A DNA stretch of 64,000 nt from Mycobacterium sp. GA-1285 (GTDB taxonomy: Bacteria > Actinomycetota > Actinomycetes > Mycobacteriales > Mycobacteriaceae), in assembly GCF_001499905.1 (NCBI RefSeq), contig NZ_LQIS01000018.1, positions 1 through 64,000 of the forward strand. Direction: 5' to 3'. The notes beneath the pieces are model-generated. The model did not search any database. It was given only the letters and a program-made list of their open reading frames with translations, and was not told the DNA's origin. Positions 24,401 to 34,711 of this stretch are shown in pieces (positions within the stretch are counted from its first letter, which is position 1; the number at the start of each line of letters is the position of its first letter). Made by a program: the position numbers and the translations under genes.

Positions 24401-27400
24401 CATCGTCGTTCATCGCCTGCCCATTCGGTCGACCGGGCACGCGAATGTACCGCACCGGGGATCTGGCGTGTTGGCGTCACGACCAGTTGCGATATCTGGG
24501 GCGTGCCGACGAGCAGGTGAAGGTCCGCGGCTACCGCATCGAGCTCGGCGAAATCCAAAGCGCGATGGCCGCTTTGGACGGTGTTGAACAGGCCGTCGTC
24601 ATCACCCGCGAACATCGCGCGGGTGACAAGCGCCTCGTCGGGTACATCACCGGCACCGCCGCCCCCGGCGAGGTACGCACCGCGCTGGCCGAGCGGCTAC
24701 CCGCCTATATGGTGCCGACCGCGGTCGTGACGCTCGAATCGATTCCGATGACGGTCAACGGCAAGCTCGACATCCGCGCCCTGCCCGTACCGGAATATGT
24801 CGACATCGACCGATATCGCGCCCCCACAACCGCTGTCGAAGAGGTCCTGGCCGGGATATACGCGCAGGTCCTCGGCCTCGAGCGGGTGGGCGTCGACGAC
24901 TCGTTCTTCGACCTCGGCGGGGACAGCATCCTGTCGATGCAAGTGGTGGCCCGTGCTCGCGCCGCCGGCCTGCGTTGTCGGCCCCGTGATGTCTTCGTCG
25001 AGCAGACCGTGGCCCGACTGGCAGGCATGGTCACACTGGCCGATGCGACCGGTGACGCCGACGATATCGGCGTCGGCCGGGTGGTGCCCACACCGATCAT
25101 GCACTGGCTGCACGACATCGACGGTCCCGTCGGCGAATTCAATCAGGCGATCGTCGTCCACGCCCCGACCGGGGCGAGCGAGGCCGACGTGGTGTCGGTG
25201 CTGCAGGCACTGCTCGACCACCACGCCATGCTGCGGGTGCGGGTCAGCGAGGACGACGGCGACGGCTGGGAACTGGATGTGCCCGAGCCCGGATCCATCC
25301 GTGCCGAGGCGTGCCTGGAAACCGTGCAGGCGCTCACCGGGGAGACGCTCACCGCAGCACGCGCGCGGCTGGCTCCGGGCGCCGGGGCCGTGCTGGCCGC
25401 GGTCTGGGCGCCGGCGACCGGGGACTTGGCGTTGATCATTCACCACCTCGCGGTCGACGCGGTGTCGTGGCCGGTCCTCATCGAAGACCTCAACATCGCG
25501 TGGGCTCAACACCGCGGTGGTGAACACATCGCCCTACCCTCCGTCGGCACCTCATTCTTGAGGTGGGCGTCGATACTGAGCCGGTATGCCCACACCGAAG
25601 AGGTTGTCGCACAAGCTGACACGTGGATGCGCGTGACGGCAGCACCGCTCGCGTTTCCTGCGCCCTCACCCGATCGCGACACGTACGCCAGTGCCGAACA
25701 CCTGTCGGCATCACTGGATACCGCCGCCACGCGCGCGCTGCTCGCAGAGGTGCCCGCAGCGCTTCACTGCGCGCTCGACGACATCCTGTTGATCGCAATG
25801 GCCTTGGCGTGCAACGAGTTTCTCGGCTCGGGGCCGATCGGCATCGACGTCGAGGAACACGGTCGCTGCGAGCACATCGCCACCGATGTGGATCTCTCCC
25901 GAACGGTGGGCTGGTTCACCACCAAGCATCCCGTTTCGCTACAGGCCGCGAAGCTGAACTGGCGACATGTCGTCACCGGTGCGGGCCGCCTCGGCGCCGT
26001 GATCGCAGACGTCAAGGAACAATTGCGTGCCCACCCCGATCCCATCACGTACGGGCTGCTGCGTTATCTCAACTCGGACGCCGCGCCTTTCGGGCCCGAC
26101 CCCACGATCGGCTTCAACTACCTCGGACGCCTCGGCGCGAGCGCCGCGCAGCTACCCGCGGAAGGTTGGCGCATCAGCGAAGAAGGGCTCGCCCTGGCCG
26201 AAGCAGCCGCGGCGGTGCCCATGCCCTTGCCCCACGCGGTAGAACTCAACGCCGCGATCGTCGAGACCGACGGCGGCCCTCGGCTGCAGGCCGATTGGTC
26301 CTGGGCGCCCTCGCTGCTCGACCACACGCGGGTCGGCAGGCTCTGTCAGCTGTTCTTCGAGGCGGTGCGGGGCATGTGCGCGCATGTGGACCGGGGCGGC
26401 GGCGGGCTCACCCCGTCGGACATCATTCCGGCTCGCCTCAACCAACAGCAGCTCGACCAACTCCAGTCGGGCCACCGTATCGCCGACGTTCTGCCGCTCA
26501 CCCCGCTCCAAGCGGGTCTGCTGTTCCATACCCAGAACGGCGTCGTCGCAGACGACGTCTACGCCATGCAACTCGACATCACCATCGCAGGTCCGCTGGA
26601 CTGCGACCGCCTGCGAGACGCCCTGCACGGAGTGGTCACCCGCCATCCGCATCTGGCCGCGCACTTCTGCACCGAATTCGAGTACCCGGTGCAGGTCATT
26701 CCCGCGGACCCCGCCCCCGGATGGCAGTACGTGAACGCTCTCGACGGCGGACGGGACGTCGAAGAAGTCGTTCGCAAGGTGTGCGTTGACGAACGCACGG
26801 CGGTCTGCGACCTCACAAGACCCCCGGCTTTCCGGGCGGCCCTGCTGCGCACCGCAACCGACCGCCACCGGTTCGTGTTGACCAATCACCACATCGTCCT
26901 CGACGGATGGTCGTTGCCGATCCTGATGCAGGAGATATTCGCCGGCTATTACGGGCAACGGCTGCCCGCGGCGGCGCCGTATCGCGAATTCGTCGTCTGG
27001 CTCGCCCGACAAGACCTCGATGCGGCCCGCGCCGCCTGGCGTGCGGTGCTGGCCGGATTCGACACTCCCACGTTCGTTGGCCGGCCCGGATCGCTGAACC
27101 GCGGGGCGCGGGGCACCGCCGAAATCCGGATGGCTGAGCGTGATACCAAGGCGTTGAGCGACTTCGCTCGCGCACAACGCTCCACCGTGAACACGGTGTT
27201 GCAAGCCGCCTGGGCGCAATTGCTGAGCTGGCTGACCGGCAACCGCGATGTCATGTTCGGCGCTGCGGTATCCGGGCGTCCCTCCGACCTGGCAGGCGCG
27301 GAATCCATGGTGGGCCTGCTGATCAACACCGTTCCGGTGCGAGTCGACATCGACCCGGTGGCCACCGTGGCCGATCTGCTCGGCCGATTGCAACGCGCCC

Positions 27401-30400
27401 ACGTCGAGACCCTGGAACACCAGCACCTGGCGCTCAGCGAGATTCATCGGCTGACCGGTCATGACCAACTCTTCGACACCATCGTCGTCTACGAGAACTA
27501 CCCGGTCGACACCAACGCGCTGACCGAAGCACGCGAGCTGGCCATCACCGATATCGTCGGCCGTGAGTCCACCCACTATCCGCTGATGCTTCAAGCCCGA
27601 GCGGGCGAGGACCTGCGTCTGCGTTTGGAATACGACTGCGACGTGTTCGACGCACCCGAAATCGACAGGCTCGCCGAACTGTTGCAGCGGGTCCTACAGG
27701 CGATGACCGCCGCTCCCGCCCAGCGCATCTCGTCGTTGGACGCCCTCGACGCCGACGAACACGAGCGGCTGAACCGGTTCGGTAACCGGACGGTGCTGGG
27801 GATGCGCGCCGAATCGTTGTCGATCCCGGCGCTGTGGACAGACCAGGTGGCGCGCACACCCGAGGCCGTCGCCGTCAGCTGCGGTGAAACTTCGTGGACC
27901 TATCGCGAACTCGACGAAGCCTCGAACCGGCTCGCGCATCTGTTGATCGGCCGGGGAGCCGGCCCCGGACGTTGTGTGGCTCTGCTGTTGGAGAGGTCCG
28001 CCGAGGCCGTCGCGGCCATCCTGGGGGTGCTCAAGACCGGAGCGGCCTACCTGCCGCTGGACCCGGCGCTGCCCGCGAGCCGGATTGCGTTCATGACCGG
28101 GGACGCCGCGCCGATCGCCGCGGTCACCACCGCAGAACTGCGCGACCGGTTGGACGATTGCGGTCTTCCCGTCATCGACGTGCACGACCCCGCGATCGCC
28201 GCCCAACCGCGCGAGGCCTTACCGCCGCCCACACCAGACGACCTGGCCTACATCATCTATACCTCCGGGACCACTGGAATCCCCAAAGGTGTTGCGATCA
28301 CGCACCGTAACGTCACTCAGCACCTGGACTCGCTGGGCATGGGGCTGCCGCTGAGGTCGGTGTGGGCGCAATGGCACTCGCTGGCCTTCGACGTCTCGGT
28401 GTGGGAGATCTGGGCCGCACTGCTGCGCGGTGGCCGGCTGGTCGTGGTGCCCGAGCCTGTTGCGGCCTCACCTGAGGACCTGCAAGCCCTGCTCGTCGCC
28501 GAGGACGTCAGCGTACTGAGCCAGACACCGTCGGCTGCCGCGATGCTCTCGCCCGCGGTGTTGGGGTCGACCGCACTTGTGGTCGCAGGTGAGGCCTGCC
28601 CGACGGAACTGGTCGATCGGTGGGCACCGGGCCGAGCCGTGGTCAACGCGTACGGGCCCACGGAGACAACGGTGTACGCGACGATCAGTGAACCGCTGAC
28701 CCCGGCGCCCGGTCCGGTGCCGATCGGTGCGCCGGTGCCGGGCGCCGCGCTGTTCGTGCTCGACGGCGCGTTACGGCCGGTGCCGGTGGGGGCGGTGGGC
28801 GAGCTGTATGTGGCCGGTCACGGTGTGGGCGTGGGATATTGGCGCCGGCCCGGGCTCACGGCGTCACGGTTCATCGCGTGTCCGTTCGGCGGCAACGGAT
28901 CTCGGATGTATCGCACCGGTGACGTGGTGCAGTGGGGCAGCGACGGGCAGCTGCGATACCTCGGCCGCGCGGACGAGCAGGTCAAGATCCGCGGCTACCG
29001 CGTCGAACTCGGCGAAGTGCGCACCGCCATAGCCGGAGTGGCCGGTGTCGAGCAGGCGGCTGTGATCGCCCGGGAGGACCGTCCCGGGGACACGCGCCTC
29101 GTTGGTTACGTCACCGGGACGGCGCACGCCGACGAGATCCGCGCCCAGCTGGCGCGTCGACTGCCCGCCTACATGGTGCCGGCCGTCGTGGTCACCCTCG
29201 ACACCTTGCCGTTGACGGTCAACGGCAAACTCGACCGTCGAGCCCTGCCGACGCCCGAATACGTGACCGCAGAACGTTATAGCGCCCCGACACTCGCCGT
29301 CGAAGAGATTCTGGCCGACATCTACTCCGACGTGCTGGGTGTCGAGCGCGTCGGCATCGACGACTCCTTCTTCGACCTCGGCGGGGATTCGCTGTCGGCG
29401 ATGCGCCTGGTGGCCTCCGTCAACGCCGGGCTCGACGCCGGCCTGACCGTTCGCGCTCTGTTCGAAGCGCCCACGATCACCCAGCTCGCCGCCCGGGTCG
29501 CCGGGTCGACCAGGGGACGTGCACCGGTCCTGTCCGGCGATCGGCCCGTCGTGATCCCCTTGTCGTTCGCTCAGAGCAGGCTGTGGTTCCTCGACCAACT
29601 GCACGGTCCTTCAGCGGTTTACAACATGGCCGTGGTGCTGCGGTTACGTGGAGAGCTCGACTGTGAGGCACTCGGGATGGCGCTTGTCGACGTTGTGCGT
29701 CGTCATGAGAGTCTACGGACGGTATTCGTGGCGACTGACGGGACGCCCCAGCAAGTGGTACTACCGCCCGAGCGGGCCGAGTTCGGTTGGGCGACAATCG
29801 ATGCCGTCGGGTGGCCGACAGCGCGTCTGGATCGGGCGGTCCATCGGACGGTGCGCCACTCGTTCGACCTGACCGCCGAGGTTCCCCTGCGTGCGCGGCT
29901 GTTCCGAATCGCCGACGATGAGCATGTGCTGGCCGCCGCGGTCCATCACATCGCCGCTGACGGCTGGTCGATCACCCCGCTGGTGCGTGATCTCGGAGTG
30001 GCGTACGCCAGCAGATGCAGTAGGCAAGCGCCTGGATGGTCGGATCTGCCTGTCCAATACGCGGATTACGCGTTGTGGCAACGCGCGCAGTTGGGTCGAC
30101 TCGATGACGAGGACAGCCCCATCGCCGCGCAGTTGAGCCACTGGCAGCAAGTCCTCGCCGGGATGCCCGAACATCTGCAGCTTCCCACCGATCGTCCCTA
30201 TCCGCCCGTGGCCGACCATCGGGGAGCAACTGCAGCGGTGGACTGGTCCGCCGAACTGCAGCGCCGGGTGCGTGAGGTGGCCCGTCGACACAACGCGACC
30301 AGTTTCATGGTGACTCAGACCGCCCTTGCCGTCGTCTTGGCTTCGGTCGGCGCGACCGATGACGTCGCGGTGGGATTCCCGACCGCCGGGCGCGCCGACC

Positions 30401-33400
30401 CCGCCCTCAACGACTTGGTTGGATTCTTCGTCAACACGTTGGTTCTTCGAGTCGACCTTGGTGGAAACCCCACTCTCGCAGACCTTCTGGCCCAGGTGCG
30501 CAGGCGCAGCCTGACCGCCTACGAGAACCAGGATGTCCCGTTCGAGATGCTGGTCGACCGGCTCAACCCGTTGCGGAGCCTGACCCACCACCCGCTGGTA
30601 CAGGTGATGTTGTCCTGGCAGAAGGTCTCCGGAACCGAGTCCGACTCCGCGACGCGAATGACGTTGGGTGACGTCGAGGCCACGCAAGTGCCGTTCGATC
30701 TGCACACGGCCCGAATGGATTTGGTGTTCCACCTGGCCGAGTGCTGGTCCGACGGAGACGAGCCCGCCGGGATCCGAGGCGCCGTCGAATATCGCACCGA
30801 CGTGTTCGACGCCGTCACCATCGGCGCGCTGATCGACCGCTTGGAGCGTGTGCTGACTTCGATGACGACCGATCCGCAGCAGCGGATCTCCTCCTTGGAC
30901 ACGCTCAGTACCGCGGAGCGGACCCGACTCGACGACATCGGTAACCGCGCGGCCCTGGACCAGGGCCCCGTCCCGGCATCGATCCCTCAGCTGTGGGCGG
31001 ACCGTGTCGCGCGCACACCCGAGGCGGATGCGATCACCTTCGACGGCAGCACCCTGACCTACCGAGAACTCGATGAACTGTCGAATCGGTTGGCTCACAG
31101 GCTGATCGACGTGGGCGTGAAACGCGGGCAGTGCGTCGCGTTGTTGTTGGAGCGCTCAACCGCGGCCGTCGCGGCGATTCTCGCGGTGCTGAAAACCGGT
31201 GCGTCTTATGTTCCGATCGACCAAGCTCACCCCGACGCCCGGATCGACTTCATGTTCGCCGACGCGGCACCGGTCGCGGCTGTCACCAGCCCCGCGTTCG
31301 CCCGGCGGCTGGATCGGTGCGACGTCCCGGTCGTCGACGTCAGCGACCCCCGGATCGACCTGCAACCCGATGCCGCGCTTCCCGAGCCGGCGCCCGACGA
31401 CCTGGCCTACATCATCTACACCTCCGGCACGACCGGAATCCCGAAAGGGGTCGCGGTCACCCACGGCACGGTGACCCGGTTACTGCAGGCGTCGGCCGAC
31501 GGCTTACCCCGCGGCGGGGTGTGGACGCAATGGCATTCGCTGGCCTTCGACGTGTCGGTCTGGGAGATCTTCGGAGCCCTGCTGCGGGGTGGGCGGCTCG
31601 TCGTCGTTCCCGAAGACGTCGTGTCCTCGCCGGCGGATTTCCACGCGCTTCTGATCGACGAACACGTCACCGTGCTGAATCAAACGCCCTCGGCCGCCGG
31701 ACTGCTTTCTCCCGACGGGCTGGATTCGGTGGCGTTGATGGTGGCGGGGGAGGCCTGCTCTGCAGAGCTGGTGGATCGATGGGCGCGCGGTCGGATCATG
31801 GTCAACGGATACGGACCCACCGAAACGTGGTACACGTCGTTCAGCGCGCCTCTCTACCCGGGATCGGATGTGGTGCCCATCGGTGCGCCGGTACCGGGGG
31901 CGGCCTTCTTCGTGCTCGACCAATGGCTGCGACCCGTTCCGCCGCGGGTGGTCGGTGAGCTCTATGTGGCCGGTACGGGGCTGGCGTCCGGATATGTGAA
32001 CCGGGCAGGGCTGACCGGATCCCGATTCGTTGCTTGCCCGTTCGGACCGCCCGGGGCCCGGATGTATCGCACCGGTGACCTGGTTCGGTGGGGCGCCGAC
32101 GGACAGTTGCACTATCTCGGGCGTTCCGATGAACAGGTCAAGATCCGTGGCTACCGTGTCGAGCTCGGCGAGGTCAAAGCCGCACTGGCTCAACTCGACG
32201 GCGTGGATCAGGCCGCCGTGATCGCCCATGAGGATCACCACGGCAACAGACGACTCGTCGGCTATGTCACCGAACACATCGCCGGCGCAGTCGATCCCGG
32301 TCGAGTACGACTCGCGCTGGCGGATCGACTTCCCGGATACATGGTGCCCGCCGCCGTCATGGTGATCGACGCCATCCCGCTGACCGTCAACGGGAAACTC
32401 GACACGCGCGCGCTCCCAGCGCCCGATTTCCAGAACAGCGACACCACGCCTCAGGCACCCGAGACTGCGGCCGAGACCCTGATCGCCGACGCCTTCGCCC
32501 GTGTCCTCGGTGTCGAACGGGTCGGAGTCGACGAATCCTTCTTCGACCTCGGGGGAGACTCGCTGTCCGCGATGAGGGTCGTCGCGGTCATCAACGCCGA
32601 ATTGGACACCCACCTCGCGGTGCGCACCATGTTCCATGCGCCGACGGTCAGGGGACTCAGTCAACAGCTGGGTGAGCCGGACAGCGCGGCAGAAGTCGTT
32701 CCTGTCGAGGTTCTCAAAGAGGGTGAGGGGTCGCCGTTGTGCTGCATCCACGACGGCTTCGGGCTCAGCTGGGCCTATCGCAGCCTCGCCGACCACCTGC
32801 CCGGGCCGATCCTCGGAATCAACCAGACCGCTGCCGATGGCGAGACCGAACCCCGATCGATTCGTGAGATGGCCGCGTGTTATGCCGACCGCATCCAAGC
32901 CATCCGTCCCGCCGGTAGCTACAGGATCCTCGGCTGGTCCCTGGGCGCGGTGGTTGCGCATGCGCTGGCCGTCGAACTGCAACGCCGCGGGTGCGTCGTC
33001 GAACACGTCGTGCTGTTGGACGACGCCTTCAGCGCCAACCGGGTCATCCCCCGCGTGCGAGCCTCCGAGGAGGGCGCAATTCTGCGAGAAGTGCTGCGGC
33101 TCAACGGCATCGACGTTACCGACGCAACCGGGGCCTTCACCGCCGAGAAAGCGGTGCAGCTGATTCGCCGCTACCTCGAAGCCGGCGGGTTCCCCTGCCC
33201 GTCGACGCAGTTGCTCGAGTTCATGGTGCACTGCGTCGTCAGAAACCAACGTCACCTTCACGAGCATGTCCCGGAGGTGTTCGACGGTGACGCGGTGATG
33301 TTCTCGGCACGCCGGGACGAAGACGACGCGTCGACGGCTGTGTGGACCTGGCAGCCATACATTTCCGGTGACATCGCGACGTACTCCGTCGACTGCACAC

Positions 33401-33474
33401 ACCTCGAACTGCTGGCGCCTGCGTCGCTGGAAACCTACGTCGACGACCTCGAGGAGGCTTTGGAACCGCGATGA
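3406..33474 (+). CDS. Giant eight-module nonribosomal peptide synthetase
   Basis: A single frame of 10,022 codons. Domain order by motif: C1-A1-T1, C2-A2-T2-E1, C3-A3-T3, C4-A4-T4-E2, C5-A5-T5, C6-A6-T6-E3, C7-A7-T7, C8-A8-T8-TE. Every C and E domain keeps HHxxxD; all eight A domains keep the TSGT(T/S)G loop, YGPTE and the C-terminal NGK lysine (residues 930, 1988, 3529, 4582, 6066, 7120, 8608, 9664); all eight carriers keep GGDS. C domains after epimerases (3, 5, 7) have the LPLTPxQxGLLF opening of D-accepting domains; C2, C4, C6 and C8 have the IPLSFxQxRLW opening of L-accepting ones. The TE has GWSLG (S9845) and H9999. The line should release an octapeptide, L-D-L-D-L-D-L-L, probably N-acylated because it begins with a C domain. 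The ATG at 3406 follows a G-rich stretch. The final codons overlap a methyltransferase start. Product unknown. Confidence 0.97.
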   Translation: MRHEYRALPLTRRQLDIWLATASGHSTTEWQLGMFVKIDGAIEPGVLEKAIRLGLLEAEAVRASFVEKDGQVRQQPIDYSDVRLESYDLCGSADPVAEARAIAASIEQTPMPLDGKLLSFSLFRTRIDQYYWFACCHHIVIDGMSMGLVGRRIAAIYSALVSGAQPSPAVFGSLEDLVTSELQYEESADYADDRAYWNRTLSSGCEQIYRWAPAAGGAGSHRPSTPIAFEKSLNVRVRELSKALGVRQTSVITAACALLVREFSGFGSEVVLDFPVSRRVTPTSSLLPGMLAGVVPLVLRTPPDCAVADFLVQVDTRIREALRHQRFPLQTLSGYGQTLGARPSNRVVLNFIPSRLSLDFAGVPATATYTTFGPVEHFGLFFLGVGREQMFCSAGMGQPFSSFAAADLSSRLQTILETMAATPTRPLSSVDVTPAGERANLSELGHANALRERMQASPSIPALFSMQAARTPTAVALECGQRFWTYRELDEMSNRFAHLLTTRGVGPGRYVALLSPRCAEAVIAILAVLKTGAAYVGIDPALPARRIEYMLQDAGPVAVITRAGIRHLLQGSELPVIDLDDPAADAHSAGALPAPDSSDIAHLIYTSGTTGEPKGVAITHGSVTQLLQPADSDLPARAWAQWHSYGFDASVEEIWRALLHGGRLVVIPDEIAGSPHEFHSLLSSADVSVLSQTPSALATLSPVGLESLTVLVAGEACPAALVDRWAPGRVMVNGYGPTETTICAARSAPLRAGCGEPPIGSPAAGAALFVLDGWLRPVPVGVVGELYVAGRGVGLGYWRRAGLTASRFVACPFGGAGAQGQRMYRTGDLVRWGPDGQLHYLGRADEQVKIRGYRVELGEIRAALTGLPGVEHAVVIARQDRPGETRLVGYIVGSADPVAARTALVERLPAYEVPSAVVALDALPLTPNGKFDTRALPAPGQRSENRYRAPTTPTEQILTGIFERVLGLVRVGVDDSFFELGGDSLSAMRAIGAIAEAMDAHLSVRMLFDAPTVALLAPHVSSGDGRRAPLVATERPAAIPLSFSQRRLWFLDQLQPGAYNMPTAFRIDGPLDVEALSAALDDVIARHEVLRTVYRQSDGVPCQQVLPARAGMWRCGPVETPVVERMADDDALDALSALARHEFDLANQIPICAQIYATGPDRYLLGLVIHHIAFDGWSVTPLARDLADAYEARRQGLTVEFSELPVQYADYALWQRAQLGDLEDGHSPIATQLAYWQEELANMPERLQLPTDRPYPAVADQRGATVKVDWPTALQERIHHMAARCNATSFMVAQAALAVLLSRLSASADVAVGFPSAGRSDPTLDELVGFFVNTLVLRVDLTGDPTVEELLAQVRRRSINAYDRQDVPFEAVVDRLNPTRSLAHHPLVQVLLAWQNLPGGIDPAAALALSDLEITQVPVETRTARMDLSFSLADRWTNSGEPEGISVVAEFRSDVFEPETVNTLLERFERVLTIMTGQPTARLSSIDVLDANDYARLDHIGNWVTLREASVASVSVPDMLAEYSTRCPDATAVTCGETTWTYGQLDEMSNRLAGLLFSHGAVPGETVALLSERTAEAIMLMLAVLKTGAAYLAIDPTYPDSRIEFMLEDAAPVVVITAAAMRPRLHSYDGTILDIGDPVPQTQPSLDRPVPTPDDIAYVIYTSGTTGIPKPVAITHRNLAHLAASTPSELPTPQVWTQCHSYGFDFSVWEIWAALLGGGRLVVVPEAVTASPEEFHALLVSEQVTVLTQTPSAAKALDPRGLEAIAVLFGGEACPADVVDQWAPGRVVINAYGPTETTVYASMSTPMSADSGPAPIGAPVSTAALFALDDRLQAVPVGVVGELYIAGQGVGVGYLRRPGLTSGRFIACPCGQPGTRMYRTGDLVRWRTDGQLDYLGRADEQVKVRGYRIELGEVQAALAALDGVGQAAVIAREDQPGIKRLVGYVTETATGTVDPVAARATLTDWLPAYMVPASIVVLETLPLTVNGKLDARALPAPVYDNISRHRDPTNAVEEVLAGIYAQVLGLQRVSVDASFFDLGGDSILSMQVVARARAAGLRCRARDVFIEQSVARLARVAGVADAEPETVDEGTGPITATPIMRWLAGVDGPVGDFNQTVILQVPAAVTRADISSILQTLVNHHAMLRLCAERGDSGWSLSVPEAGSIDVDAHLQTVEALTPDTLREGRSRLSPETGVMLVGLWAPTARELALIMHHMAVDAVSWRILLEDINIAWTQHHSGEPIELPHGGTSFQRWAALLDELADGPEVTLYAEYWRTVLATPPALPTPRPETDTYASAGHLSSLLDADVTRLLLGTATAALRTGVQDVLLIAFVLACREVLGDHETIAVDIEGHGRDEELAPDLNLSRTVGWFTAKYPVALSLGALRWHEVVTGAPALGSLAKSVKEQLRAAPDGWTYGALRYQGADTELTGPDPPIGFNYLGRLDAESSSASENGWRISLETMALATTAAAVPTPLTHTLELGVAGIDTGEGIRLQANWTWAPSALTETQVDHLNRLWFEALAGICAYVNSGGNGLTPSDIAPLNLDQRQLDELQEQGSVADVLPLTPLQEGLLFHAGATTNAGDDVYAMQLDITIAGPLDPERLRDAIDAVAARHPNLTARFDGRYSRPIQIIPTQPEIPWSLLDADANRMDVDIDPGLATAAGSRPPRPVTVSTPLPSPREGGPMGSTRRRVDVDVSQCISQFLADERAAVCDLARPPSLRAALIRIGPDCHRLVLTNHHIVLDGWSLPIVAQEIFASYYGHDLPAAASYRRYVTWLAGRDTAAAHAAWREVLADVETPTLVGSPNRLKLGPRGNLAVQVTQETTSALGELARSCHTTVNTVLQAAWAQLLMSLTGSHDVVFGTAVSGRSADVVGAESMVGLLINTVPVRARITPSMTVTELLSQLQRGYNQTLEHQHVGLAELHRITGHDPLFDTVFVYENYPVDTRALLSNGLTITDVTGRESTHYPMAVVAHPGSELGVRFEFDTDVFDASEIDRLGHRLHLVLQAMAADPTRRLSSIDLLEGGEQAELDGYGHRATLTTPVEPASIPAIFAAQVERAPEAVAVSFTDNTASSISYRELDEKSNRLAQLLIQRGAGRGRCVALVAERSAQAVVAILAVLKSGSAYLPIDPAVPRTRIEFIVADARPSLLLTTADLADGLSGLDVAHILIDDAAAYTAPDTPPPLPSADDIAHIIYTSGTSGVPKGVAVDHRNVTRLFDRLAPGFELGPHLVWTQSASLAFDFSVWEIWGALLFGGRLVVVPKAVARSPKDFHTLLRSEHVNVLSQTPSALQALPIEGLEAVNVMVAGEACPPEVVRRWAPSRVMVNGYGPTEITVYASISAPLTAESNPVPIGTPVPGAALFVLDGWLRRVPAGAVGELYVAGHGVGVGYWRRSGLTASRFVACSFGAAGARMYRTGDLVRWGHDGQLQYLGRADEQVKIRGYRIELGEVRSALTALHGVDQAAVIVREDRPGDKRLVGYITETAAGTVDLPGVRTLLAEQLPAYMVPSAVVLLDRLPLTPNGKLDARALPMPGYPGGRQYRAPTTPVEEMLARTYAHILGLDRVGVDDSFFDIGGDSILAMRAVAEINAALDSDLSIRTLFDAPTVAELALRIRGEAIPRTPLLAGARPPTIPLSFAQNRLWFLEQLQGPSPVYHMAVALRLRGRLDVEALREALGDVVSRHETLRTVFPAQGGVPQQVVISADRADFGWRLVDSTAWSASRLTEAIEDAVGRAFDLSSQIPLRAALFRISDDEHVLAGVVHHIAADGWSITPLVRDLSVAYAGRCAGRPPDWAPLPVQYVDYTLWQRALFGDLDDGGSLIAEQLAYWRDALVGLPERLTLPTDRPYPPVADLRGGTVEVSWPADIQRRVNDLAVRCRVTSFMVVQAALAVVLSRLSGSRDVAVGFPIAGRSDPALDSLVGFFVNLLVLRVDLAGDPTVAELLMHVRQRSLGAYEHQDVPFEFLVDRLNPDRSLAHHPLVQVALAWQGSTGAVSSSPTGLALGELQVSQIPVETHSARMDLVFSLSERWMGSGDLDGIGGTVEYRTDVFDEATIETLVARLLRVLTTMTADPGLRMSTVDVLDTEEHTRLDAFGNRAALTAPSNARVSIPAIFAEHVAGRPELIAVTCCDRTWTYRQLDEASNRLAHFLVGSGAGPGRCVALMLTRSGEAIVAILAILKTGAAYLPIDPALPSARVQFLVADAAPIAAITSSDLRPRFGESDLQLIDLDDPAIETFPDTTLPTPDADGLAYIIYTSGTTGTPKGVAVTHSNVTQLLASLDAGLPRPGVWPQCHTLAFDVSVWEIFGALLRGGRVVVIPEDVTASPDDLHSVLVSERISVLTQTPSAVRMLPRDGLNAAALVVVGEACPAEVVDQWAPGRMMVNAYGPTETTMCVAISAPLAAGSGAPIGSPVSDAALFVLDEWLRPVPTGSVGELYVAGAGVACGYIGRSALTANRFVACPFGQRGARMYRTGDLVCWRPDGQLHYLGRVDEQVKIRGYRVELGEIQKALADVDGVEQAVVVAREDRPGDRRLVGYFTGTADPRTARAALGERLPAYMVPHNVIAVDALPLTANGKLDIRALPAPDHQGEPYRAPADAVEEILAGIYAQVLGRDRVGVDDPFFDLGGDSILSMQVVARARAAGVACRPRDIFVEQTVARLARVARVATVDNGPVDEGVGDVSATPIMRWLADMKGPVGQFNQTLVLQAPTGVNNKDVVVLVQALLDRHAMLRLRVAGDTLSTPEPGSVDAGTCVQAVDEMSGEALAAARSRLDPAGGRMLSALWVSDSGQLTLIVHHLAVDAVSWRILLEDLNIAWGQHHSGHPVTLPRAGTSFRRWSALLADRAHDPGVEAQADKWKQVATAPSALPAPDDDADTYASAGHLTSSLDTDTTRMLLDAVPAAFHAPIQDILLIAYGMALSEFLAHRDPLAIDVEVHGREEDLAPDIDLSRTVGWFTAKYPVALATNGLRWDKVLAGDETLGAAVKAAKEQLRGLPSGLTYGLLRYLNADIDLPDDDPAIGFNYLGRLQDAGTEDNGGLWRVSRDAVSVSAAAAAIPMPLAHTVEVNAAIVDIDEAPQLRVEWLWATSVLDSSEIARLSRLFAEVLSGVCAHVRSRGGGLTPSDILPARLDQRQIDHLERQFGIADILPLTPMQQGLLFHANSVLGDDDHLYAMQLDITIAGPLDTDRLQAAARAVAVRHPQLVSRFCQEYDPPIQIIPGDARPGWRYVDVAAAGPQADEHIARVCAQERAAVCRLDDPPAFRVALIRTADDRHRCVLSFHHIVIDGWSLPILAQEMFASYFGHRLPAPGSFRRYVSWLSDRDLDGARAAWREVLSGFDTPTLVAPPNRRGRRRVESFRLSERITRSIEELARAERTTVNTVLQAAWAQLLVWLTGHHDVVFGTAVSGRPADLPDAESMIGLLINTVPVRATFTTETTTSDVLARLQSAHTETLEHQHLALNEIHRIAGCDQLFDTLFVYENYPVTTSALVEADGLTVTDLVTRERNDYPLTLQAMPGNEIALRLEFDADMFEAVAIDKLVRGLQRMLEAMASDPTRRLLSVDLLAEDEHAHLDRLGNRAVLEQPSSPVSIPVAFAAQVARTPSAFALSCGESAWTYRELDEASNRLAHLLADKGAGPGDSVALLLPRCAEAIVAILAVLKTGAAYLPLDPGHPPARIRFVCEDADPIAAVTTAELADRFGECDLPVVDIADPLIDSQPSTPLPAPAPDDIAHIIYTSGTTGVPKGVAVTQYNVMQLFDALDVGFELTPGQVWSQFHSYAFDFSVWEIWGALLHGGRLAVVPESLARSADDFHALLARENVTVLTQTPSAVRGLTPDGLGPAALVIGAEACPAELVDLWAPGRTMINVYGPTETTMWLAKSAPLAAGSGSPPIGSPVAGAAFFVLDGWLRPVPVGVVGELYLAGRGVGVGYWRRPGLTASRFVACPFDGFGARMYRTGDLVCWGADGQLRYFGRADQQVKIRGYRIELGEVQAALSELDGVEHSVVIAREDRPGDKRLVGYITGSADPGQCRAALTERLPSYMVPSAVVVLDALPVTVNGKLDTRALPAPEYVDIDRYRAPTTALEEILVGIFAQVLGLPRVGVDDSFFDLGGDSVSAMRATATIKTTLDADISVRTLFDAPTVAQLAPVLVTEPDPYPLSAAEQRPEMIPLSFAQSRLWVIDQLLGPSPVYNIAIALRLRGRLEVDSLRAALTDVVGRHESLRTLVAAHDGTPHQVVVAAEKAAASWAHVDAAAWSAERLAEAVGLATRQTFDLASEIPLRATLFRISPDHHVLVGVVHHIAADGWSVTPLVRDLAVAYAARRRGQSPQWAPLPVQYVDYTLWQRARLGELDDSDSPISAQLAYWMRTLSGMPERLALPTDRPYPAVADQRGQTLTVAWSPDLQHQVRSVAAECNATSFMVMQTALAVLLSRLSASPDVAVGFPIAGRTHPALDELIGFFVNTLVLRVDLTGDPSFVELLDQVRRRSLAAFEHQDLPFEVLVERLNPVRSLAHHPLVQVLVAWQNLDGHTADPSTVLALDDVQVDRLSADTQTARADLTFSLSEHFTDSGEPAGIWGAVEFRTDIFDLASIEALVDRLERLLTAMTADPRRRVSETDLLGAHEHHRLDAIGNRRVLNGPVPAGVSVPELFAENVIRMPAAMAVSDGTRSLSYRQLEETANRLAHLLIGRGVGRGACVALMFDRCWEAIVAMLAVLKTGAAYLPIDPAHPRRRVEFMIDDAAPAAVVTKAALAEKLNDLDVVIVDVDDPAVTLCPSTPLAAAPTADDIAYLIYTSGTTGTPKGVAVTHRNLAHLAESTPASLPGAPVWTQCHSYGFDFSVWEIWAALLGGGRLVVVPDETVGAPDDFHALMSRERVTVLTQTPSASAALSPQALEPTTVLLGGEPCAADVVDRWAPRHTVINAYGPTEATVYVSMSPPLVPGSGAAPIGAPVSTAAVFVLDEWLRPVPRGVVGELYVAGRGVAMGYLGRARLTASSFIACPFGRPGTRMYRTGDLACWRHDQLRYLGRADEQVKVRGYRIELGEIQSAMAALDGVEQAVVITREHRAGDKRLVGYITGTAAPGEVRTALAERLPAYMVPTAVVTLESIPMTVNGKLDIRALPVPEYVDIDRYRAPTTAVEEVLAGIYAQVLGLERVGVDDSFFDLGGDSILSMQVVARARAAGLRCRPRDVFVEQTVARLAGMVTLADATGDADDIGVGRVVPTPIMHWLHDIDGPVGEFNQAIVVHAPTGASEADVVSVLQALLDHHAMLRVRVSEDDGDGWELDVPEPGSIRAEACLETVQALTGETLTAARARLAPGAGAVLAAVWAPATGDLALIIHHLAVDAVSWPVLIEDLNIAWAQHRGGEHIALPSVGTSFLRWASILSRYAHTEEVVAQADTWMRVTAAPLAFPAPSPDRDTYASAEHLSASLDTAATRALLAEVPAALHCALDDILLIAMALACNEFLGSGPIGIDVEEHGRCEHIATDVDLSRTVGWFTTKHPVSLQAAKLNWRHVVTGAGRLGAVIADVKEQLRAHPDPITYGLLRYLNSDAAPFGPDPTIGFNYLGRLGASAAQLPAEGWRISEEGLALAEAAAAVPMPLPHAVELNAAIVETDGGPRLQADWSWAPSLLDHTRVGRLCQLFFEAVRGMCAHVDRGGGGLTPSDIIPARLNQQQLDQLQSGHRIADVLPLTPLQAGLLFHTQNGVVADDVYAMQLDITIAGPLDCDRLRDALHGVVTRHPHLAAHFCTEFEYPVQVIPADPAPGWQYVNALDGGRDVEEVVRKVCVDERTAVCDLTRPPAFRAALLRTATDRHRFVLTNHHIVLDGWSLPILMQEIFAGYYGQRLPAAAPYREFVVWLARQDLDAARAAWRAVLAGFDTPTFVGRPGSLNRGARGTAEIRMAERDTKALSDFARAQRSTVNTVLQAAWAQLLSWLTGNRDVMFGAAVSGRPSDLAGAESMVGLLINTVPVRVDIDPVATVADLLGRLQRAHVETLEHQHLALSEIHRLTGHDQLFDTIVVYENYPVDTNALTEARELAITDIVGRESTHYPLMLQARAGEDLRLRLEYDCDVFDAPEIDRLAELLQRVLQAMTAAPAQRISSLDALDADEHERLNRFGNRTVLGMRAESLSIPALWTDQVARTPEAVAVSCGETSWTYRELDEASNRLAHLLIGRGAGPGRCVALLLERSAEAVAAILGVLKTGAAYLPLDPALPASRIAFMTGDAAPIAAVTTAELRDRLDDCGLPVIDVHDPAIAAQPREALPPPTPDDLAYIIYTSGTTGIPKGVAITHRNVTQHLDSLGMGLPLRSVWAQWHSLAFDVSVWEIWAALLRGGRLVVVPEPVAASPEDLQALLVAEDVSVLSQTPSAAAMLSPAVLGSTALVVAGEACPTELVDRWAPGRAVVNAYGPTETTVYATISEPLTPAPGPVPIGAPVPGAALFVLDGALRPVPVGAVGELYVAGHGVGVGYWRRPGLTASRFIACPFGGNGSRMYRTGDVVQWGSDGQLRYLGRADEQVKIRGYRVELGEVRTAIAGVAGVEQAAVIAREDRPGDTRLVGYVTGTAHADEIRAQLARRLPAYMVPAVVVTLDTLPLTVNGKLDRRALPTPEYVTAERYSAPTLAVEEILADIYSDVLGVERVGIDDSFFDLGGDSLSAMRLVASVNAGLDAGLTVRALFEAPTITQLAARVAGSTRGRAPVLSGDRPVVIPLSFAQSRLWFLDQLHGPSAVYNMAVVLRLRGELDCEALGMALVDVVRRHESLRTVFVATDGTPQQVVLPPERAEFGWATIDAVGWPTARLDRAVHRTVRHSFDLTAEVPLRARLFRIADDEHVLAAAVHHIAADGWSITPLVRDLGVAYASRCSRQAPGWSDLPVQYADYALWQRAQLGRLDDEDSPIAAQLSHWQQVLAGMPEHLQLPTDRPYPPVADHRGATAAVDWSAELQRRVREVARRHNATSFMVTQTALAVVLASVGATDDVAVGFPTAGRADPALNDLVGFFVNTLVLRVDLGGNPTLADLLAQVRRRSLTAYENQDVPFEMLVDRLNPLRSLTHHPLVQVMLSWQKVSGTESDSATRMTLGDVEATQVPFDLHTARMDLVFHLAECWSDGDEPAGIRGAVEYRTDVFDAVTIGALIDRLERVLTSMTTDPQQRISSLDTLSTAERTRLDDIGNRAALDQGPVPASIPQLWADRVARTPEADAITFDGSTLTYRELDELSNRLAHRLIDVGVKRGQCVALLLERSTAAVAAILAVLKTGASYVPIDQAHPDARIDFMFADAAPVAAVTSPAFARRLDRCDVPVVDVSDPRIDLQPDAALPEPAPDDLAYIIYTSGTTGIPKGVAVTHGTVTRLLQASADGLPRGGVWTQWHSLAFDVSVWEIFGALLRGGRLVVVPEDVVSSPADFHALLIDEHVTVLNQTPSAAGLLSPDGLDSVALMVAGEACSAELVDRWARGRIMVNGYGPTETWYTSFSAPLYPGSDVVPIGAPVPGAAFFVLDQWLRPVPPRVVGELYVAGTGLASGYVNRAGLTGSRFVACPFGPPGARMYRTGDLVRWGADGQLHYLGRSDEQVKIRGYRVELGEVKAALAQLDGVDQAAVIAHEDHHGNRRLVGYVTEHIAGAVDPGRVRLALADRLPGYMVPAAVMVIDAIPLTVNGKLDTRALPAPDFQNSDTTPQAPETAAETLIADAFARVLGVERVGVDESFFDLGGDSLSAMRVVAVINAELDTHLAVRTMFHAPTVRGLSQQLGEPDSAAEVVPVEVLKEGEGSPLCCIHDGFGLSWAYRSLADHLPGPILGINQTAADGETEPRSIREMAACYADRIQAIRPAGSYRILGWSLGAVVAHALAVELQRRGCVVEHVVLLDDAFSANRVIPRVRASEEGAILREVLRLNGIDVTDATGAFTAEKAVQLIRRYLEAGGFPCPSTQLLEFMVHCVVRNQRHLHEHVPEVFDGDAVMFSARRDEDDASTAVWTWQPYISGDIATYSVDCTHLELLAPASLETYVDDLEEALEPR
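3418..6480 (+). other. NRPS module 1: starter C, A1, T1
   Basis: Begins with [13 protein letters not shown] and HHIVIDG at residues 137-143, so the line starts with a catalytically plausible C domain, as in lipopeptide synthetases that load an acyl group on residue one. A1 spans about residues 459-945 with TSGTTG at 606, YGPTETT at 735 and K930. By alignment to GrsA positions its pocket reads D-A-E-S-L-A-G-I-C-K; the Glu at position 239 (SVEE instead of SVWE) is unlike the other seven. The carrier serine is S984. No epimerase, so residue one should stay L. Confidence 0.8.
6520..11060 (+). other. NRPS module 2: C, A2, T2, epimerase
   Basis: C2 (L-accepting type) has HHIAFDG at residue 1170. 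A2 starts near 1515 with TSGTTG at 1662, YGPTETT at 1792 and K1988; its pocket reads D-F-W-T-L-G-A-V-Y-K, identical to module 6. The loop after the phosphate-binding motif is IPKP rather than the usual PKG. The carrier is of the epimerase-preceding type, GGDSILSM, S2042. E1 starts near 2095, with [10 protein letters not shown] at 2213 and [11 protein letters not shown] later, so residue two should become D. Confidence 0.8.
11092..14290 (+). other. NRPS module 3: C (D-accepting), A3, T3
   Basis: C3 opens with [13 protein letters not shown] near residue 2563 and has HHIVLDG at 2741. Between its opening and active site it carries an extra block of about 44 residues absent from C5 and C7. A3 starts near 3051, TSGTSG at 3201, YGPTEIT at 3333, K3529; the pocket reads D-F-W-S-M-A-G-V-Y-K. 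Carrier serine S3583. No epimerase. Confidence 0.8.
11362..11499 (+). repeat. In-frame palindromic insertion inside the third C domain
   Basis: Outer arms at 11362-11378 and 11483-11499 are reverse complements at 16 of 17 positions. A second, imperfect inverted pair lies inside (about 11404-11421 and 11456-11473), with a GC-rich centre, so the segment could fold into a long hairpin. Compared with the two other D-accepting C domains, C3 has 44 extra residues (132 bp) here, and 6 bp at the outer edges (GACGTC and GATGTC) could be a target duplication. The encoded block is rich in Pro, Arg, Gly and Asp and unlike NRPS sequence. The structure fits a small palindromic mobile element that keeps the frame; the family is not known to me. 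Confidence 0.65.
14317..18840 (+). other. NRPS module 4: C, A4, T4, epimerase
   Basis: C4 (L-accepting type) begins near residue 3638 with HHIAADG at 3768. A4 starts near 4114, TSGTTG at 4261, YGPTETT at 4391, K4582; the pocket reads D-V-W-T-V-V-A-M-C-K, closest in pattern to aromatic-residue pockets, though I would not call a substrate. Carrier S4635. E2 from about 4689 with [10 protein letters not shown] at 4802, so residue four should be D. Confidence 0.8.
18850..21900 (+). other. NRPS module 5: C (D-accepting), A5, T5
   Basis: C5 begins near residue 5152 with HHIVIDG at 5286. A5 starts near 5595, TSGTTG at 5742, YGPTETT at 5874, K6066; the pocket reads D-F-W-T-V-G-V-M-W-K. Carrier serine S6120. 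No epimerase. C5 lacks the insertion seen in C3, so it serves as the internal reference for the insertion boundaries. Confidence 0.8.
21928..26460 (+). other. NRPS module 6: C, A6, T6, epimerase
   Basis: C6 (L-accepting type) begins near residue 6175 with HHIAADG at 6305. A6 starts near 6651, TSGTTG at 6799, YGPTEAT at 6929, K7120; the pocket reads D-F-W-T-L-G-A-V-Y-K, the same as module 2, so both should load the same amino acid. Carrier S7174. E3 from about 7227 with [10 protein letters not shown] at 7346. The A6-T6-E3 block resembles A2-T2-E1 and probably arose by module duplication. Confidence 0.8.
26480..29530 (+). other. NRPS module 7: C (D-accepting), A7, T7
   Basis: C7 begins near residue 7695 with HHIVLDG at 7828. 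A7 starts near 8139, TSGTTG at 8286, YGPTETT at 8416, K8608; the pocket reads D-V-W-S-V-A-A-V-Y-K. Carrier serine S8662. No epimerase, and the next C domain is L-accepting, which agrees. Confidence 0.8.
29554..33471 (+). other. NRPS module 8: C, A8, T8, thioesterase
   Basis: C8 (L-accepting type) begins near residue 8717 with HHIAADG at 8847. A8 starts near 9192, TSGTTG at 9339, K9664. Its A5 motif reads [10 protein letters not shown] at 9469, one residue shorter than the [11 protein letters not shown] of its neighbours, which changes the substrate pocket (D-V-W-N-M-A-G then W-Y). Carrier S9719. The type I thioesterase covers about 9766-10022, with the nucleophile S9845 in GWSLG and H9999 in DCTHLEL. 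It should release the octapeptide by hydrolysis or cyclisation; the sequence does not say which. Confidence 0.8.
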
Positions 33475-34238
33475 GTGTCAACGAGAGCATCGACATCGCC
33501 GACATGCCTCGTGGCGGGCCGCACGCTTCCTGGTTGGACCGGCGACTGCAAACGGATCGGCTGGAATACCTCGACCGCCACGACGTCGACGAACTGAAAC
33601 GCAAAGTCGTCGAAGCGCTCGACCGCGGCGGCCGGCGACAGCGGTTGGGCGTCTACGGAAAGTGCGCCACCGCGGTGCTCGACGAGGTGGCCGACGTTGC
33701 ATCGCCGAACATCTTGGAGCTGGGAGCCGGGTTGGGTGGTCTGTCGCAGATCGTGCTGGAAAGGCACGCAGGTGCCCGAATCATGGTGTCCGACATCGAT
33801 CTCGCGTTCGTGAGTGCCATTGCGGCCGGAGATCTCGGCCATCATCCGCGTGCCACCGTGCGGCAGATCGACGCCACCGCAGTCGACGCGCCCGACGGTT
33901 CGTACGACCTCGCGGTGTTCGCGTTGTCGTTACACCACCTGCGGCCCGACCAGGCCGCGCGGGTGTTCGCCGAGGGAACCCGGGTAGCGAACAAGCTCAT
34001 GGTCATCGACCTTCGCCGACCACCGGCGCCCGTGCATGCCGTCGTGTTGGCGGCGATGTTGCCGTTCGTCCGGCTGGTGCCGTTGCTGCACGACGGGGTG
34101 ATCAGCTCGCTGCGGGCGTACAGTCCCTCAGCGCTGCGTGCGCTCGCCCAGCATGCCGTGCCGGGCATCTCTGTCGAATTTCGCACTCGCCGGTTCGGCC
34201 CGACCGTCGTGGTGGCGAGTCGATCGCCACTGCGCTGA
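33471..34238 (+). CDS. Class I SAM-dependent methyltransferase coupled to the NRPS
   Basis: A 255-residue methyltransferase. The SAM-binding glycine motif is [11 protein letters not shown] (about residues 78-88), followed by an acidic end of strand two (VSDID), a motif with [13 protein letters not shown] and FALSLHHL, all standard for the fold. The ATG overlaps the NRPS stop codon in the arrangement ATGA, so the two are probably translationally coupled, which makes a tailoring role on the NRPS product (N-, O- or C-methylation) the best guess. The C-terminal part has a hydrophobic stretch around [20 protein letters not shown] but no clear membrane anchor. The gene ends 11 bp from the convergent DUF2237 gene, which likely marks the end of the biosynthetic operon. 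The acceptor is unknown. Confidence 0.85.
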   Translation: MSVNESIDIADMPRGGPHASWLDRRLQTDRLEYLDRHDVDELKRKVVEALDRGGRRQRLGVYGKCATAVLDEVADVASPNILELGAGLGGLSQIVLERHAGARIMVSDIDLAFVSAIAAGDLGHHPRATVRQIDATAVDAPDGSYDLAVFALSLHHLRPDQAARVFAEGTRVANKLMVIDLRRPPAPVHAVVLAAMLPFVRLVPLLHDGVISSLRAYSPSALRALAQHAVPGISVEFRTRRFGPTVVVASRSPLR

Positions 34239-34249
34239 CAAGAGCCCGC

Positions 34250-34636
34250 CTAAAGGCTGCCCAGGTCGTCGGGCACGTCGACGGCGTGTTCTCGCAGCGC
34301 CTCCAGGGAGATCACCTCGAGCGTCCGCTCATGTGTGCACGCCAGCACCACCGGCGCGGCGAAGCCGTCCTGGTAGGCCTTCAACCAGTTCACCGCGGTG
34401 ACGCACCAGCGGTCGCCCGGCCGTAGACCGGGGAAGCGGTACTCCGGTCGTGGGGTGGACAGGTCATTGCCGATCGACCGCTGGTGCGAGAGGAACTCCG
34501 CCGTGACCACCGCGCAGATCGTGTGGCTGCCGAGATCCTCGGGCCCGGTCGAGCAACACCCGTCCCGGTAGAAGCCGGTCATCGGGTCGGAACCGCACGG
34601 CTCCAGCGGCTCGCCGAGCACATTGAGTTCAGCCAC
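34250..34636 (-). CDS. DUF2237 family protein
   Basis: A 128-residue protein with the DUF2237 pattern: NVLGEPLEPCGSDPMTGFYR at the start, a CC pair, then HTICAVVT, FLSHQRSIGNDLSTP and GDRWCVTAVNWLKAY. Several conserved Cys and His residues suggest metal binding or redox activity, but the family has no established function. It is convergent with the methyltransferase gene upstream and divergent from the ketosynthase-like gene, with 75 bp between the two starts. That shared intergenic segment contains an A/T-rich patch (TAATAT) unusual for this DNA and probably holds promoters. Confidence 0.85.
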   Translation of the reverse strand: MAELNVLGEPLEPCGSDPMTGFYRDGCCSTGPEDLGSHTICAVVTAEFLSHQRSIGNDLSTPRPEYRFPGLRPGDRWCVTAVNWLKAYQDGFAAPVVLACTHERTLEVISLEALREHAVDVPDDLGSL

Positions 34637-34711
34637 AGTCGTCCGTCGTCTTGGAGGGTCCTAATATTCAGTACTACCCGAACATATTCGAGTGAACGAG
34701 GAGCATCCGGC

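Noticed and set aside
31504..33402. Long minus-strand open frame (632 codons) antisense to the end of the NRPS, and similar ones at 10363-11919 and 14926-16230
   Set aside because: They mirror the coding phase of a GC-rich gene, have no family resemblance and no ribosome binding sites. The plus strand has continuous NRPS motifs.
3406..33474. Tandem repeats within the NRPS as a CRISPR or satellite array
   Set aside because: The repeats are homologous enzyme domains with kilobase spacing and coding constraint; no short spaced repeats were found anywhere in the window.
34484..34711. Longer start for the KasA/B-like protein
   Set aside because: The added 76 residues overlap the DUF2237 gene antisense, while the ATG at 34712 has a good ribosome binding site and gives the family length of 416.
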